NCBI GenBank assembly: GCA_001801995.1
Contig: MGZB01000028.1
Coordinates: forward strand, 1 to 64,000
DNA: 64,000 bases
Origin: Gammaproteobacteria bacterium RIFOXYD12_FULL_61_37
GTDB lineage: Bacteria; Pseudomonadota; Gammaproteobacteria; Chromatiales; Chromatiaceae
Reading direction: 5' to 3'
Shown: positions 19,590 through 27,931 of the stretch, piece after piece
Layout of the letters: the number at the start of each line of letters is the position of its first letter
How positions within the stretch are numbered: position 1 is the stretch's first letter
The notes under the pieces: model-generated
Database searches by the model: none
What the model saw: the letters and a program-made list of their open reading frames with translations, nothing else
What the model was told of the DNA's origin: nothing
Program-made: the position numbers and the translations under genes

Positions 19590-20780
19590 ATGGACGCATT
19601 CGAATACGGACACCTTGAGGCCGCTCAGCCATCTCTGTCTTTTCGCTGGGGCGAGTTAAGTAATGGTTGCGATTTGAAGGGGGCATCTCTATATCCACTA
19701 AAGTGCGTTGATTTATTCGCCGGCGCTGGTGGCCTGTCTCTGGCCGCCGTAAAGGCGAGAATTCAGGTTGTGGCCGCTGTTGAGTTTGATAAGCATGCAT
19801 GCGCAACCTATCGTGCCAACTTGATCGATTCTTCCGAATACTCCGATACGAAACCTGAACTCTACTCCCTGGATATTCTCGATCTTCCTCCGGAAAAATT
19901 AAGAAAAGCGCATTTCCCCGGTGGAAACACTTGCGATGTCGTCCTCGGTGGTCCCCCTTGCCAAGGGTTTTCCGTGCATCGCATCAATAGCTCTGGTGTC
20001 GGTGATCCACGCAATAAGCTGATTTTGCGTTACTTTGACTTCGTCCGCTGTCTCAGCCCGAAAATATTTTTGATGGAAAATGTTCCCGGATTGCTTTGGC
20101 CCCGCCATCGCGACTTCCTGGAAGCTTTTCTCCGCCAGAGTGAAGAAGCCGGTTACCGTATCATCGGCCCGTACCCTTTGGATGCCAGGGATTATGGTGT
20201 TCCCCAGCGGCGCAAACGTGTTTTCGTCCTAGGGATCCGCCAAGATGTCCTCTTCGACGATTCTGTCTGGCCGCCTCAACAGACTCATGGGGACGCTAAG
20301 GCTCGGCAGCGGGATTCCTCACTGAAACCCTGGGCCACGGCATCGGCAATATTCGCGGTTCCGGCACCTGATTGCGACGAAAACAACCGTCACATGAACC
20401 ACTCGCCTGAACTGACAAAAATCTTTCAGGCTACACCACCCAATGGAGGCAGCCGCCACCAATCGGGACGAGTCCTGCCCTGCCATGATGGTCATGACGG
20501 CCACAGCGATGTTTACGGAAGGATAAACCCCAATCAGCCTGGACCGACCATGACCACTGCTTGCGTTAATCCGTCTAAAGGGCGGTTTGTCCACCCCACC
20601 GAGCCCCACGGCATCACCGTACGTCAAGCTGCGCGTTTTCAGACTTTTCCCGATAATTTCGTGTTCAAGGGGGGGCTGATGGCCGCAGCTAAACAAATCG
20701 GAAATGCGGTTCCGGTCCGGCTTGGCGAAATCCTGTTGAGGGCCGTATCCCACGGACTTGGGATTGGTCCTGATGCGTAG
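19590..20780 (+). CDS. DNA cytosine-5 methyltransferase (Dcm type) of a four-gene cassette
   Basis: A 396-residue C5 methyltransferase. Seen in order: motif I CVDLFAGAGGLSLAA, motif IV GGPPCQGFSVHR with the catalytic Cys, motif VI FLMENVPGLL, motif VIII QRRKRVFVLG, a target-recognition stretch (about residues 230-300), PGPTMTT, and motif X AKQIGNAVPVRLGE. The N-terminal about 40 residues are extra. I use ATG 19590 rather than TTG 19587. Base use is clearly lower in GC than in folC, suggesting transfer. The vsr gene three genes downstream fits repair of T:G mismatches from deaminated methylcytosine. No classic restriction endonuclease gene is adjacent. The target sequence cannot be told. Confidence 0.9.
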   Translation: MDAFEYGHLEAAQPSLSFRWGELSNGCDLKGASLYPLKCVDLFAGAGGLSLAAVKARIQVVAAVEFDKHACATYRANLIDSSEYSDTKPELYSLDILDLPPEKLRKAHFPGGNTCDVVLGGPPCQGFSVHRINSSGVGDPRNKLILRYFDFVRCLSPKIFLMENVPGLLWPRHRDFLEAFLRQSEEAGYRIIGPYPLDARDYGVPQRRKRVFVLGIRQDVLFDDSVWPPQQTHGDAKARQRDSSLKPWATASAIFAVPAPDCDENNRHMNHSPELTKIFQATPPNGGSRHQSGRVLPCHDGHDGHSDVYGRINPNQPGPTMTTACVNPSKGRFVHPTEPHGITVRQAARFQTFPDNFVFKGGLMAAAKQIGNAVPVRLGEILLRAVSHGLGIGPDA

Positions 20781-20797
20781 CCGCAAAGGAGCGACCT

Positions 20798-23767
20798 ATG
20801 GTTGAAGCGGTTTCCTTTCGTACCCGCGCCCGCACCATCGACCACCTGGGGCGCGAGCAGATCGCCGACTGCCCGACTGCGATCTCCGAGTTATGGAAGA
20901 ACGCCTACGACGCCTACGCCACCAAGGTGGGATTGCACATCTACGACGGCGCCTTACCTGTGGCGGCCCTGGTGGATGATGGCCACGGCATGGACCGCAG
21001 CGAATTCATCGAAAAGTGGCTGGTGGTCGGCACTGAGTCCAAGGCGAGCGGAGGAGAGGTCGTCCCGGACGACCGCAACGGTCTCCCACTGCGACCCAAG
21101 CAGGGGCAAAAGGGCATCGGTCGCCTCTCCTCCGCCTTCCTTGGTCCACTCCTGCTGGTGGTTTCCAAGCGCCGCAACCGTCCCTTCACTGCCGCCCTCA
21201 TCGACTGGCGCCTGTTCGAAAACCCCTTCATCTATCTTCAGGACATCGAGATCCCGGTGGTCGAGTTCGAGACCAAGGAACAGCTCTTCGCCCACCTCCC
21301 CGGCATGTTTGAAGAGCTGCGCGGCAACCTGCGCGGCAACGGCAAGGATGCCGGGCGCGACGCACGCATCGCCGCCGCCTGGACCGGGTTCGACGCACTG
21401 GAGGCCGAGGAGGGCAAACCATCCACCCGCACCTCGATGGAGCGGGTGATGGATGACGTGACCTTCGAGCCCCGTCACCTGGATCAATGGCCCCTGTGGC
21501 GTGGGGAGAAGGAGCACGGCACGGCCCTGCTCATCGCCGACATCGTGTTCGATTTGGAAGCGCAGTTGCCGAGCCGATTGCATCCCGAAGATAAGGAAGC
21601 GGCGAAACAGTCCACTGATCGATTGCGTCAAACCCTTTCCAACTTCACCGATCCCTATGTCGATGCTGAAGAGCCCGCTGAAGGATATGGTGCGGAAGCC
21701 TTTGAGTATTCGGTGGTCGCATGGGACGGGGTGTTGCGGCAATTCGTGATCTCCGGTCAACGGGAGTTTGACTATCGGAATCTGGAGGACCTGGAGCATG
21801 TCGTGGATGGTCGTGTCGACGAAGAGGGAGTGTTTTTTGGGCGAATCAAGGCATTCGGGCGGTGGTTGGAGCAAGAGATTCGCATTGTGCCGACTGGGGC
21901 GGTCTCCCTGCGATCAAGCTCCAAGGTCGGGCCATTTCACTTACGACTGGGCTCCTTTCAACAGGTTCCTAGTTCGTCGTCGCATCCGCCGGATATCCAC
22001 CGCAAATTACTGGAACAAGCCGAGAAATACGCAGGCGTTATGGTTTATCGCAATGGACTTCGGGTGATGCCGTATGGGCGGGAGGACAATGATTTCTTCG
22101 AAATTGAAAAGCGACGCACTCAACATGCTGGGCGCAATTTTTGGTCGAACAGGCGGACTTTTGGGCGCATAGGGCTTACCAGAAAAGATAACCCAAACCT
22201 GAAAGATAAGGCCGGACGCGAAGGGATCATCGACAATAAGGCGGCAAAGAACTTTCGCGATTTGGTTATTAATATACTTAGAAAAACGGGTTCCGATTAT
22301 TTCGGTACCGACTCGGATCTCCAAAAGCAATACCTGCCCGAAATCCAGGCCAACCGCGCCAGAGAAAAAGCTGAGGAAGAGCGTAATCGCCAGCGCGCCG
22401 TAAAACGCAAGCGTTTCCGCACCAACTTGCGCCGCCTCGCCCCCGAGCTGGACGCGCTGCTCGGCGAGTTGGATGCACTGGCAGAGCGGATCAAAACCGC
22501 CGACTTGGCCTACGAAGCAGAGATCATGGGCCTGCGTACCCAATTGAAGGAGTTGAAGGATCGTTCCAAAGAATTTGCCCTGGGCGAGGCCCCGCGTACC
22601 CTCGGCTCGCTGGAGGAGGAGTACGCCCAATACCGCTTCAACCAACGGCGGGCGGCAGAGCGGCTGGGCTCTCTGGAGCAGTCCCTGAATGCCGCACTGG
22701 AAGCGGTGAATCCCCGCGCGCCCCGCGACCTTGCCTACGCCGACCTCAGCAGCCACGCGGCCTATCTGCAACACAGACTGAAACGTTGGCTGAAGGAGAG
22801 CCGTGAACTACTCGATGCCGAACAGAGGCGCATCGGCGGGCTCTACGAGGAACGCAGCAAATGCTATCACGCTCGCACACTCCCCTTGCTCGACGACATC
22901 GAACAGGAGCGACTTCCCTTGGCCGAAGCCATGGAGCGGTTGGCCGTGGAGCGGGAGAAGGCGGACCTGGAAAACGCCGACACTTTCGAACCGTATATCG
23001 CTGCTCTGCGCAGTCTGCAAGAAAACATCGACCTCGCCACCCTTGCCGACCACGGTATGGATGCCGTGGACGAGATGCGCGAGGAGCTGGATCGACTGCA
23101 TTCCCTGGCGCAGCTCGGCATCACCGTCGAGATCATTGGCCACGAGATCGAGGGATTGGAGCTGACCATCAGCGAGGGGTTGAACGAATTGCCCGAGGCC
23201 GCCCGGCAATCGCCGAGCTTCGCCGCCATCAAGACCGCCCACGAGGCCCTGGCGGATCGCCTGCGTTTTCTCTCGCCTCTCAAACTTTCCGGTCCCAAGT
23301 TCCGCACTTGGCTCGGCGGGGACGAAATCCTGCGGTACGTGCAGCGCTTCTTCGGCGACTCCCTAGCAAAGGGTGGCATCACCCTGGAGGCCACCGAGCG
23401 ATTCCTCCGCTTTTCAGTCTACGATCAACCCTCGCGGCTCTATCCGGTCTTTCTCAATCTCATCCACAACGCAGCCTACTGGGTTCGTCAGGCACGCACA
23501 GGAGAGCATCGCATCTTGCTTGACGTAGTGGAGGGCCGCGTAGTGATCGCCGACGACGGCCCCAGCGTGGACGAACAGGACCGCAAGCACCTATTCACCC
23601 TGTTTTTTACCCGCAAGGTGCGAGGCGGTCGCGGGGTCGGGCTATATCTGTGTCGCGCCAACCTCGCTGCAGGTGGGCATACCATCGAATACGCAACGAA
23701 GGACCCGTTCAAGGTTCTGACGGGAGCCAATTTCATCATCGACTTCAGGGGAGCGAAGTATGAGTGA
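20798..23767 (+). CDS. Dual GHKL protein: N-terminal GHL/MORC-like ATPase plus C-terminal histidine kinase-like module
   Basis: A 989-residue protein with two Bergerat-fold ATP sites. The first has Glu31, Asn35 and Asp38 in AISELWKNAYDAY, then DDGHGM at 60-65 and GQKGIGR at 103-109, as in Hsp90/MutL/MORC ATPases. The middle (about 520-760) is charged and largely coiled coil. The second has a possible phosphoacceptor His782 in IIGHEIEGLE, an N box around Asn891 in FLNLIHNAAYWV, DDGPS from Asp919, LFTLFFTRK, and a GRGVGL box near 944-949, as in sensor histidine kinases. No membrane segment or sensor domain is seen, so it is cytoplasmic. AAGGAG precedes ATG 20798, and the stop overlaps the receiver gene. 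The likely role is an ATP-driven DNA-acting or switching component of a defence system that passes phosphate to the next protein. This is inference. Confidence 0.75.
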   Translation: MVEAVSFRTRARTIDHLGREQIADCPTAISELWKNAYDAYATKVGLHIYDGALPVAALVDDGHGMDRSEFIEKWLVVGTESKASGGEVVPDDRNGLPLRPKQGQKGIGRLSSAFLGPLLLVVSKRRNRPFTAALIDWRLFENPFIYLQDIEIPVVEFETKEQLFAHLPGMFEELRGNLRGNGKDAGRDARIAAAWTGFDALEAEEGKPSTRTSMERVMDDVTFEPRHLDQWPLWRGEKEHGTALLIADIVFDLEAQLPSRLHPEDKEAAKQSTDRLRQTLSNFTDPYVDAEEPAEGYGAEAFEYSVVAWDGVLRQFVISGQREFDYRNLEDLEHVVDGRVDEEGVFFGRIKAFGRWLEQEIRIVPTGAVSLRSSSKVGPFHLRLGSFQQVPSSSSHPPDIHRKLLEQAEKYAGVMVYRNGLRVMPYGREDNDFFEIEKRRTQHAGRNFWSNRRTFGRIGLTRKDNPNLKDKAGREGIIDNKAAKNFRDLVINILRKTGSDYFGTDSDLQKQYLPEIQANRAREKAEEERNRQRAVKRKRFRTNLRRLAPELDALLGELDALAERIKTADLAYEAEIMGLRTQLKELKDRSKEFALGEAPRTLGSLEEEYAQYRFNQRRAAERLGSLEQSLNAALEAVNPRAPRDLAYADLSSHAAYLQHRLKRWLKESRELLDAEQRRIGGLYEERSKCYHARTLPLLDDIEQERLPLAEAMERLAVEREKADLENADTFEPYIAALRSLQENIDLATLADHGMDAVDEMREELDRLHSLAQLGITVEIIGHEIEGLELTISEGLNELPEAARQSPSFAAIKTAHEALADRLRFLSPLKLSGPKFRTWLGGDEILRYVQRFFGDSLAKGGITLEATERFLRFSVYDQPSRLYPVFLNLIHNAAYWVRQARTGEHRILLDVVEGRVVIADDGPSVDEQDRKHLFTLFFTRKVRGGRGVGLYLCRANLAAGGHTIEYATKDPFKVLTGANFIIDFRGAKYE

Positions 23768-25616
23768 AGGATTAGTCGAAAGGTCTTCGGACTACGGACA
23801 GTTGATCGAAGAGGTATTCATCGATCCGATTCGCACGGTGGTTGTGGTGGACGATGACTATCCCACTTTGGATGCCCTGTTGGATAAGGAGTTGGGGACT
23901 TCGCAAGCACCGTGGGATAAGGCGGATACGCAACGGGCGCGCGAAATCATGCAGTTCTGTCATGGCAGGGAGCGTCCCTGGTTGGTGGAAATCCATGACG
24001 GGCGTTTGCCGTCGTTGACGGCCGAGGCGACGGCGGCCACCCACCTGCATCACTCCGATCTGATGATCCTGGATTATCATTTGGATAAACAGCATCCCAG
24101 CGACGGAGGAAAGGCCATTGAGATACTCCGGAGCCTCGCCGGAAACGACCACTTCAATTTGGTCATCGTGTACACCAAGGGAAACGAAGAGCAGGGCGGT
24201 GATATTTCCCGCGTCGTTCAGGAGATCGCCGTGGGCCTCTGCACCGCCGACACACGATTTGTGATGGGCGAGCAAGGAGCGAAGCGGATAAATGAACTGT
24301 TGGATGAATGGGAAGACGAACGCGAGAGTATACGAAGTGAATTGATGGAGTGGATCGGGGACGCAACCTTTGTCAAGGCGCGTGGCATTGAAGATCGCAA
24401 CGACCGGTGGCAATCGATTTGCTCTTGGCCGGAGTTGGACGGTTTAAAAGCGCTGTTGGAATCGGCTCCGCCATCGGTCAAGGCAAAGAAGCTGGAGTTC
24501 AAACTCGCTCTGAAATGGGCATTTGATCGGAAGCAGGCCGAACTTACTGCAATCTCGAAGCTATCGCAATGCGACTACGGGAATGTGGACTTTGACAGCA
24601 GGCCGGACGGAACTAATTGGATTCGGACGGATCGACTGTTCGTTACCGTGGTGAGCAAGGAGCACCAGCCGGACTCGCTGCCCTCGCGATTGCTGACAGC
24701 TCTCCAATCCTGGGATCCCGAGCCGCATCGCCTGCTGATGTCGAAGATGCGTGCGGAGCTCGACGAGCGGGGCGTCTTGGCGGAAGGCAAGGTTCTCGAT
24801 AAACGCCTGTTGCAGGCCGGATGGCTTGGGGAGCTTCTTGTCGCCGACCCGGATCGACGGACTTGGAACATCCACAACGCCATCGGTCGTCATTGGGAGG
24901 GGCTTGGCGATGCGATCAGGGCCGACGTCACCGATTTTGCGGATCGCCTGGCTTCTCATCTGATGGGTGCCGGTCCAGACGGCGCCATATCCCGCTGGTA
25001 CGGCTCACCCATCGCTTCGTACGTGGCCTGCCACCTCAATCGGCATGCGTGCAGTAAGCCGGTAGAGGGTGTGCATCTGACTACGGGGCATGTGCTGCAA
25101 ATTGAATCGAACTTGAAGGCGGAACAATACTGGCTTTGTATGTCCCCAGCATGCGATCTCGTGCCGGGACAAAAGAAATGGGGGAAGGGCAACTTTACTC
25201 CGTTCGCCGCCGTGTCGCTTACCGAAGCGAGGAGCTGCGCGGATACTTTGTCGGATGCTGCGGACGGTAACAATCTATTTCTCGAAATCGGCGGTGTGTT
25301 GCGATGTTTTCGCTTCGTCCAGCCGCCCAAAACTCAAGATGGGCGAATAATCGCTGCTCATCCAAAATGGGAACAAATGTTTGCCGCCGACATGGGGAAA
25401 TTCGGGTCGATAAACAAATCACTAAGCATCGCCCGCACGTCCGGTAATGGCGATGAGCTGGGCTTCAATACATGTGCCGCAATCGTCGTGGCCCAGCTTC
25501 GTTACGAGTACGCCATCAACCTGCTGCATCGCTTCGGGAGCACCCTTTCGAGGGTGGGTCTGGATTTCGTCGGAATGACTGCAACCCCTGCGGGCAATGG
25601 ACAAACTCACCCCTGA
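23760..25616 (+). CDS. Divergent receiver-domain protein with a large uncharacterised C-terminal region
   Basis: A 618-residue protein. The N-terminal about 160 residues form a response-regulator receiver: the acidic cluster Asp31-Asp33 in VVVVDDDYP, phosphoacceptor candidate Asp105 in LMILDYHLD, and Thr139-Lys140 in VIVYTKG. A long insert (about 40-95) separates the first strand from the phosphorylation strand, so it is a divergent receiver. Residues about 160-618 match nothing I recognise; they include Cys-containing YWLCMSPACDLVPGQ and a Trp-rich segment. The start overlaps the ATPase gene by 8 nt and the end overlaps vsr by 20 nt. The upstream protein carries a histidine kinase-like module, so this is probably its phosphorelay partner and perhaps the effector of the cassette. 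Confidence 0.7.
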   Translation: MSEGLVERSSDYGQLIEEVFIDPIRTVVVVDDDYPTLDALLDKELGTSQAPWDKADTQRAREIMQFCHGRERPWLVEIHDGRLPSLTAEATAATHLHHSDLMILDYHLDKQHPSDGGKAIEILRSLAGNDHFNLVIVYTKGNEEQGGDISRVVQEIAVGLCTADTRFVMGEQGAKRINELLDEWEDERESIRSELMEWIGDATFVKARGIEDRNDRWQSICSWPELDGLKALLESAPPSVKAKKLEFKLALKWAFDRKQAELTAISKLSQCDYGNVDFDSRPDGTNWIRTDRLFVTVVSKEHQPDSLPSRLLTALQSWDPEPHRLLMSKMRAELDERGVLAEGKVLDKRLLQAGWLGELLVADPDRRTWNIHNAIGRHWEGLGDAIRADVTDFADRLASHLMGAGPDGAISRWYGSPIASYVACHLNRHACSKPVEGVHLTTGHVLQIESNLKAEQYWLCMSPACDLVPGQKKWGKGNFTPFAAVSLTEARSCADTLSDAADGNNLFLEIGGVLRCFRFVQPPKTQDGRIIAAHPKWEQMFAADMGKFGSINKSLSIARTSGNGDELGFNTCAAIVVAQLRYEYAINLLHRFGSTLSRVGLDFVGMTATPAGNGQTHP

Positions 25617-26001
25617 ACGCCGCTCGGCAGTGATGTCTCGGGTGAAGGGACGGAACACAGCACCTGAAATCAAAGTCCGGCGGGCACTGCACTCCATGGG
25701 CTATCGCTTTCGGTTACATCGAGAGGATTTACCAGGCAAGCCTGATATCGTTCTTCCGAAATATCGCCTCTGCATCTTTGTGCATGGCTGCTATTGGCAT
25801 CAACATCTGGGTTGTAAGCGAGCTACCTTCCCGAAATCAAACAAAGAGTTCTGGATAAATAAATTTATGCAGAACAAAACAAGGGATGAAGTCGCTACCT
25901 CGTCTCTTGTTGATTTAGGCTGGAAGGTGTGTGTGATCTGGGAATGCCAAACTAAGGCCTCCTGTGAACTGTCGAATGCGATTGAACAGTGTTTCGTATA
26001 G
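25597..26001 (+). CDS. vsr: Very short patch repair endonuclease (Vsr)
   Basis: A 134-residue Vsr-family nuclease that nicks 5' of the T in T:G mismatches arising from deaminated 5-methylcytosine. Seen: MSRVKGRNTAPEIKVRRAL, the catalytic region YRFRLHREDLPGKPDIVLPKY with the metal-binding Asp, FVHGCYWHQH with zinc and active-site residues, and KVCVIWECQ. The start overlaps the receiver gene by 20 nt, so it is the last gene of the cassette. GC content is low compared with flanking genes. It contains a near-palindrome at 25878-25911. Confidence 0.92.
   Translation: MDKLTPERRSAVMSRVKGRNTAPEIKVRRALHSMGYRFRLHREDLPGKPDIVLPKYRLCIFVHGCYWHQHLGCKRATFPKSNKEFWINKFMQNKTRDEVATSSLVDLGWKVCVIWECQTKASCELSNAIEQCFV
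25878..25911. repeat. Near-palindrome inside vsr encoding the same peptide on both strands
   Basis: Starting at AACAAGGGATGAAG and ending CTCTTGTT, this 34-nt stretch is an imperfect palindrome. Many of its mismatches are at third positions, so both strands read RDEVATSSLV in one frame. It may be chance or a transcript hairpin; the plus-strand reading belongs to Vsr. Confidence 0.5.
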
Positions 26002-26136
26002 CTTTGCATGGAGAGAAAGCAGAGAGGTTGCCGCTTTATTGATGCCAGTTCGGATGCAGTAACGGCATTGATATTGTCTCCGATGCGGTTGAACTGGATT
26101 TTTGGGATAAAATGCTACGATGAAACCGGAGCGGGA

Positions 26137-26787
26137 ATGGACGAACAGTTAAAAAAACGCCTAGTCGGTGCTGCGGTGCTGGCATCCTTGATGGTGATCT
26201 TTCTCCCCCTGTTGCTGGAGACGGAGTCTCCGTTGGACAAGGGTTTGCCGGGCAAGGTTGTGCCGCAGAGCCCCTATGCGGGCAAGGATTTCGATGCCAA
26301 GGTTCTGCCCCTGCCGAGCGAAGCGCCCCAGCCGAAGGAGGTTCCCGCTCCACCCTCGCAGCCGAAACCCAGTGGCATCGATACGGCCTTCAACGCGCCG
26401 ATTGCCCAGGATCTTCCCGTCACACCGCCCGTGGCGGGCCGGGTGGAAGCGGTGGCCCAGGCCAAAGCGCCATCCGAGAAGGTCGAGCAAGAGCCCGTTG
26501 AGGAGAAGGATGCCGCCGTCACGTCCGAAGTCCGTGACGGACTCAGTGCCTGGGCTATTCAGGTGGCCAGTTTTCCCGACCGGGAAAAGGCGGATCTCCT
26601 GGTTCAGGAGCTTCGTGGCATGAAATACTCCGCGTTTTCCCTGGAAGCGGTCGTTGCCGGCCGTGCCTGGTACAGAGTCAGAATCGGACCCGTGGCCGAC
26701 AAGGCGCGCGCGGAACAGATCCTGTCGCAAGTGCGCGGCGCCATGGCAGGCAAGGGATTGGAACCACGTATTGTTAGATTTCCATGA
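26137..26787 (+). CDS. SPOR-domain inner-membrane protein (DedD-like)
   Basis: A 216-residue protein: short cytoplasmic start MDEQLKKRLVG, one membrane helix (AAVLASLMVIFLPLLL), a Pro-rich periplasmic linker, and a C-terminal SPOR domain (AWAIQVASFPDREKADLLVQ ... YRVRIGPVADKARAEQIL) that binds denuded septal peptidoglycan. This fits DedD, which sits after folC in gammaproteobacteria. ATG 26137 is chosen because the upstream in-frame extension is not family-like. The cassette separates it from folC, so it needs its own promoter; only a weak TGCTACGAT box at 26113 is visible. Its stop overlaps the next start as ATGA. Confidence 0.88.
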   Translation: MDEQLKKRLVGAAVLASLMVIFLPLLLETESPLDKGLPGKVVPQSPYAGKDFDAKVLPLPSEAPQPKEVPAPPSQPKPSGIDTAFNAPIAQDLPVTPPVAGRVEAVAQAKAPSEKVEQEPVEEKDAAVTSEVRDGLSAWAIQVASFPDREKADLLVQELRGMKYSAFSLEAVVAGRAWYRVRIGPVADKARAEQILSQVRGAMAGKGLEPRIVRFP

Positions 26788-27725
26788 GCCCCATGTTGTC
26801 TGAAATTCAATTCATCCCGAACCTCTCCGGTCCACCCGTCTGCTCCTGTGCAGGGAAACGCCTGATATCCCTGTTCGCGCTGTTTCTGCTGACTGGCGTC
26901 TTCTCCCCGGTATCCCTGGCGGCTCCCGAAGCCAAAGGGACATGGGAGTGCCGTTCGGGAGGGGCCGGGGGCTGGGATTGCAGTTGGACCGGTCCCGGCC
27001 AGCCGCCTGAGCCGGAGCACGTCAACAATAAGGGGAAGGCCAGCGGCGAGCCGCCTGCCTCAAGCGACGCCTCCGAAGCGGCAAGTCCCGCGCCCGAAGC
27101 GGCTCAGACCCCGGCCCCGGTGGAGAACAAGGGTCCTGCCATCTCCCCCATCGAGGAGCCCCGCCGGGTGGAACCGGAGAAAACCGGTTCCAGCACTCTG
27201 CCCGAGATAGAGCCGGATCTGACCCCGTCGGATGTGGCGGCCAAGGCGGAGGAGAAGTCCGGCACGGCTCCGGCGAAGGCGGATGACGCCGCACCGGATG
27301 AGGCGTCCAAGGAAAAGAAGAAGCCAGGCGCCCTGGGCCGGTTCAAGAATTGGATAGGGTTGGGTGGCGGAGAAAAGCCGTCACCGGAAAAGCCATCCGG
27401 ACAGCCGTCGAATCCGGAGCCCCAGGACAAGTCACCGGCCATTGAAGCAGCCAAGCCGGTGCCGCAACCGGACAGCGCCGGGGAACAAAAAGATGCCCCG
27501 GTGGCCGCGCCGAAGCCCGAAGAGAAAAAACCCCTGCCCACCTCAAAGGATATTGCGCCGGACATCGGGGTGAAGGACGATCCGCCGAAGGGAGTCGAGC
27601 CAGCGGCCGCCGAGGAACCGGTCGAGAAGGAAAAGAAAAAGTCCCCATCCCTCCTCGGCAGGATGGGGAGCTGGATCGGGCTGGGCGGCGGCAAGTCATC
27701 CGAGACACCGGGGGAGAAAAGATAA
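26784..27725 (+). CDS. Low-complexity Pro/Glu/Lys-rich exported protein with a repeated WIGLGGG motif
   Basis: A 313-residue protein of unknown function. A hydrophobic segment at about residues 27-46 (LISLFALFLLTGVF) looks like a signal sequence or membrane anchor. A short Trp/Cys-containing module follows (GTWECRSGGAGGWDCSW). The rest is Pro, Ala, Glu and Lys rich and probably disordered, except for two copies of a basic-amphipathic motif near residues 183-198 (LGRFKNWIGLGGG) and 290-305 (LGRMGSWIGLGGG), each preceded by a Lys run. It starts within the SPOR gene's stop codon, so the two are coupled. The motif pair may contact membrane or cell wall; that is speculation. Confidence 0.7.
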   Translation: MSPMLSEIQFIPNLSGPPVCSCAGKRLISLFALFLLTGVFSPVSLAAPEAKGTWECRSGGAGGWDCSWTGPGQPPEPEHVNNKGKASGEPPASSDASEAASPAPEAAQTPAPVENKGPAISPIEEPRRVEPEKTGSSTLPEIEPDLTPSDVAAKAEEKSGTAPAKADDAAPDEASKEKKKPGALGRFKNWIGLGGGEKPSPEKPSGQPSNPEPQDKSPAIEAAKPVPQPDSAGEQKDAPVAAPKPEEKKPLPTSKDIAPDIGVKDDPPKGVEPAAAEEPVEKEKKKSPSLLGRMGSWIGLGGGKSSETPGEKR

Positions 27726-27758
27726 AGGCTTGAGGAAGAGCTACTTTTCCTCAAGCCT
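27726..27758. terminator. Strong hairpin terminator after the SPOR operon
   Basis: AGGCTTGAGGAA pairs perfectly with TTCCTCAAGCCT around a 9-nt loop, directly after the stop codon. The following bases are C-rich and then CTTTTTCTCC, so termination on the plus strand is likely though the T-tract is displaced. Confidence 0.6.
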
Positions 27759-27832
27759 GCCCCCCACGCTTTTTCTCCTTCCGGAAACAATTTTGTGCTT
27801 TCGCCCCTTATGGGATAATCGCGCCTTCCGCA

Positions 27833-27855
27833 CAAATCTGCCGGGAGCAGATTTG
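27833..27855 (+). promoter_or_regulatory. Perfect 9-bp hairpin in the cvpA-purF leader
   Basis: CAAATCTGC, 5-nt loop, GCAGATTTG. It lies 77 nt upstream of cvpA and downstream of a -10-like GATAAT at 27814-27819 (with TTGTGC about 15 nt earlier), so it could form in the leader RNA. No known riboswitch fold is recognisable. Confidence 0.35.
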
Positions 27856-27931
27856 GACGCCGGTACGGCGCCCGTAGGGTTGAAAACAGGGACGTTTTTC
27901 ATCAATTCCTTCGTCCCGCAAAGGGGGCTTT

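Noticed and set aside
19590-26001. Reading the cassette as a known Type II, BREX or DISARM system
   Set aside because: There is no restriction nuclease of classic type, no BREX genes (pglX, brxC) and no DISARM helicase genes next to the methylase.
25800-26009. Minus-strand frame in vsr
   Set aside because: Its only notable feature is the peptide shared through the near-palindrome; Vsr is the real gene.
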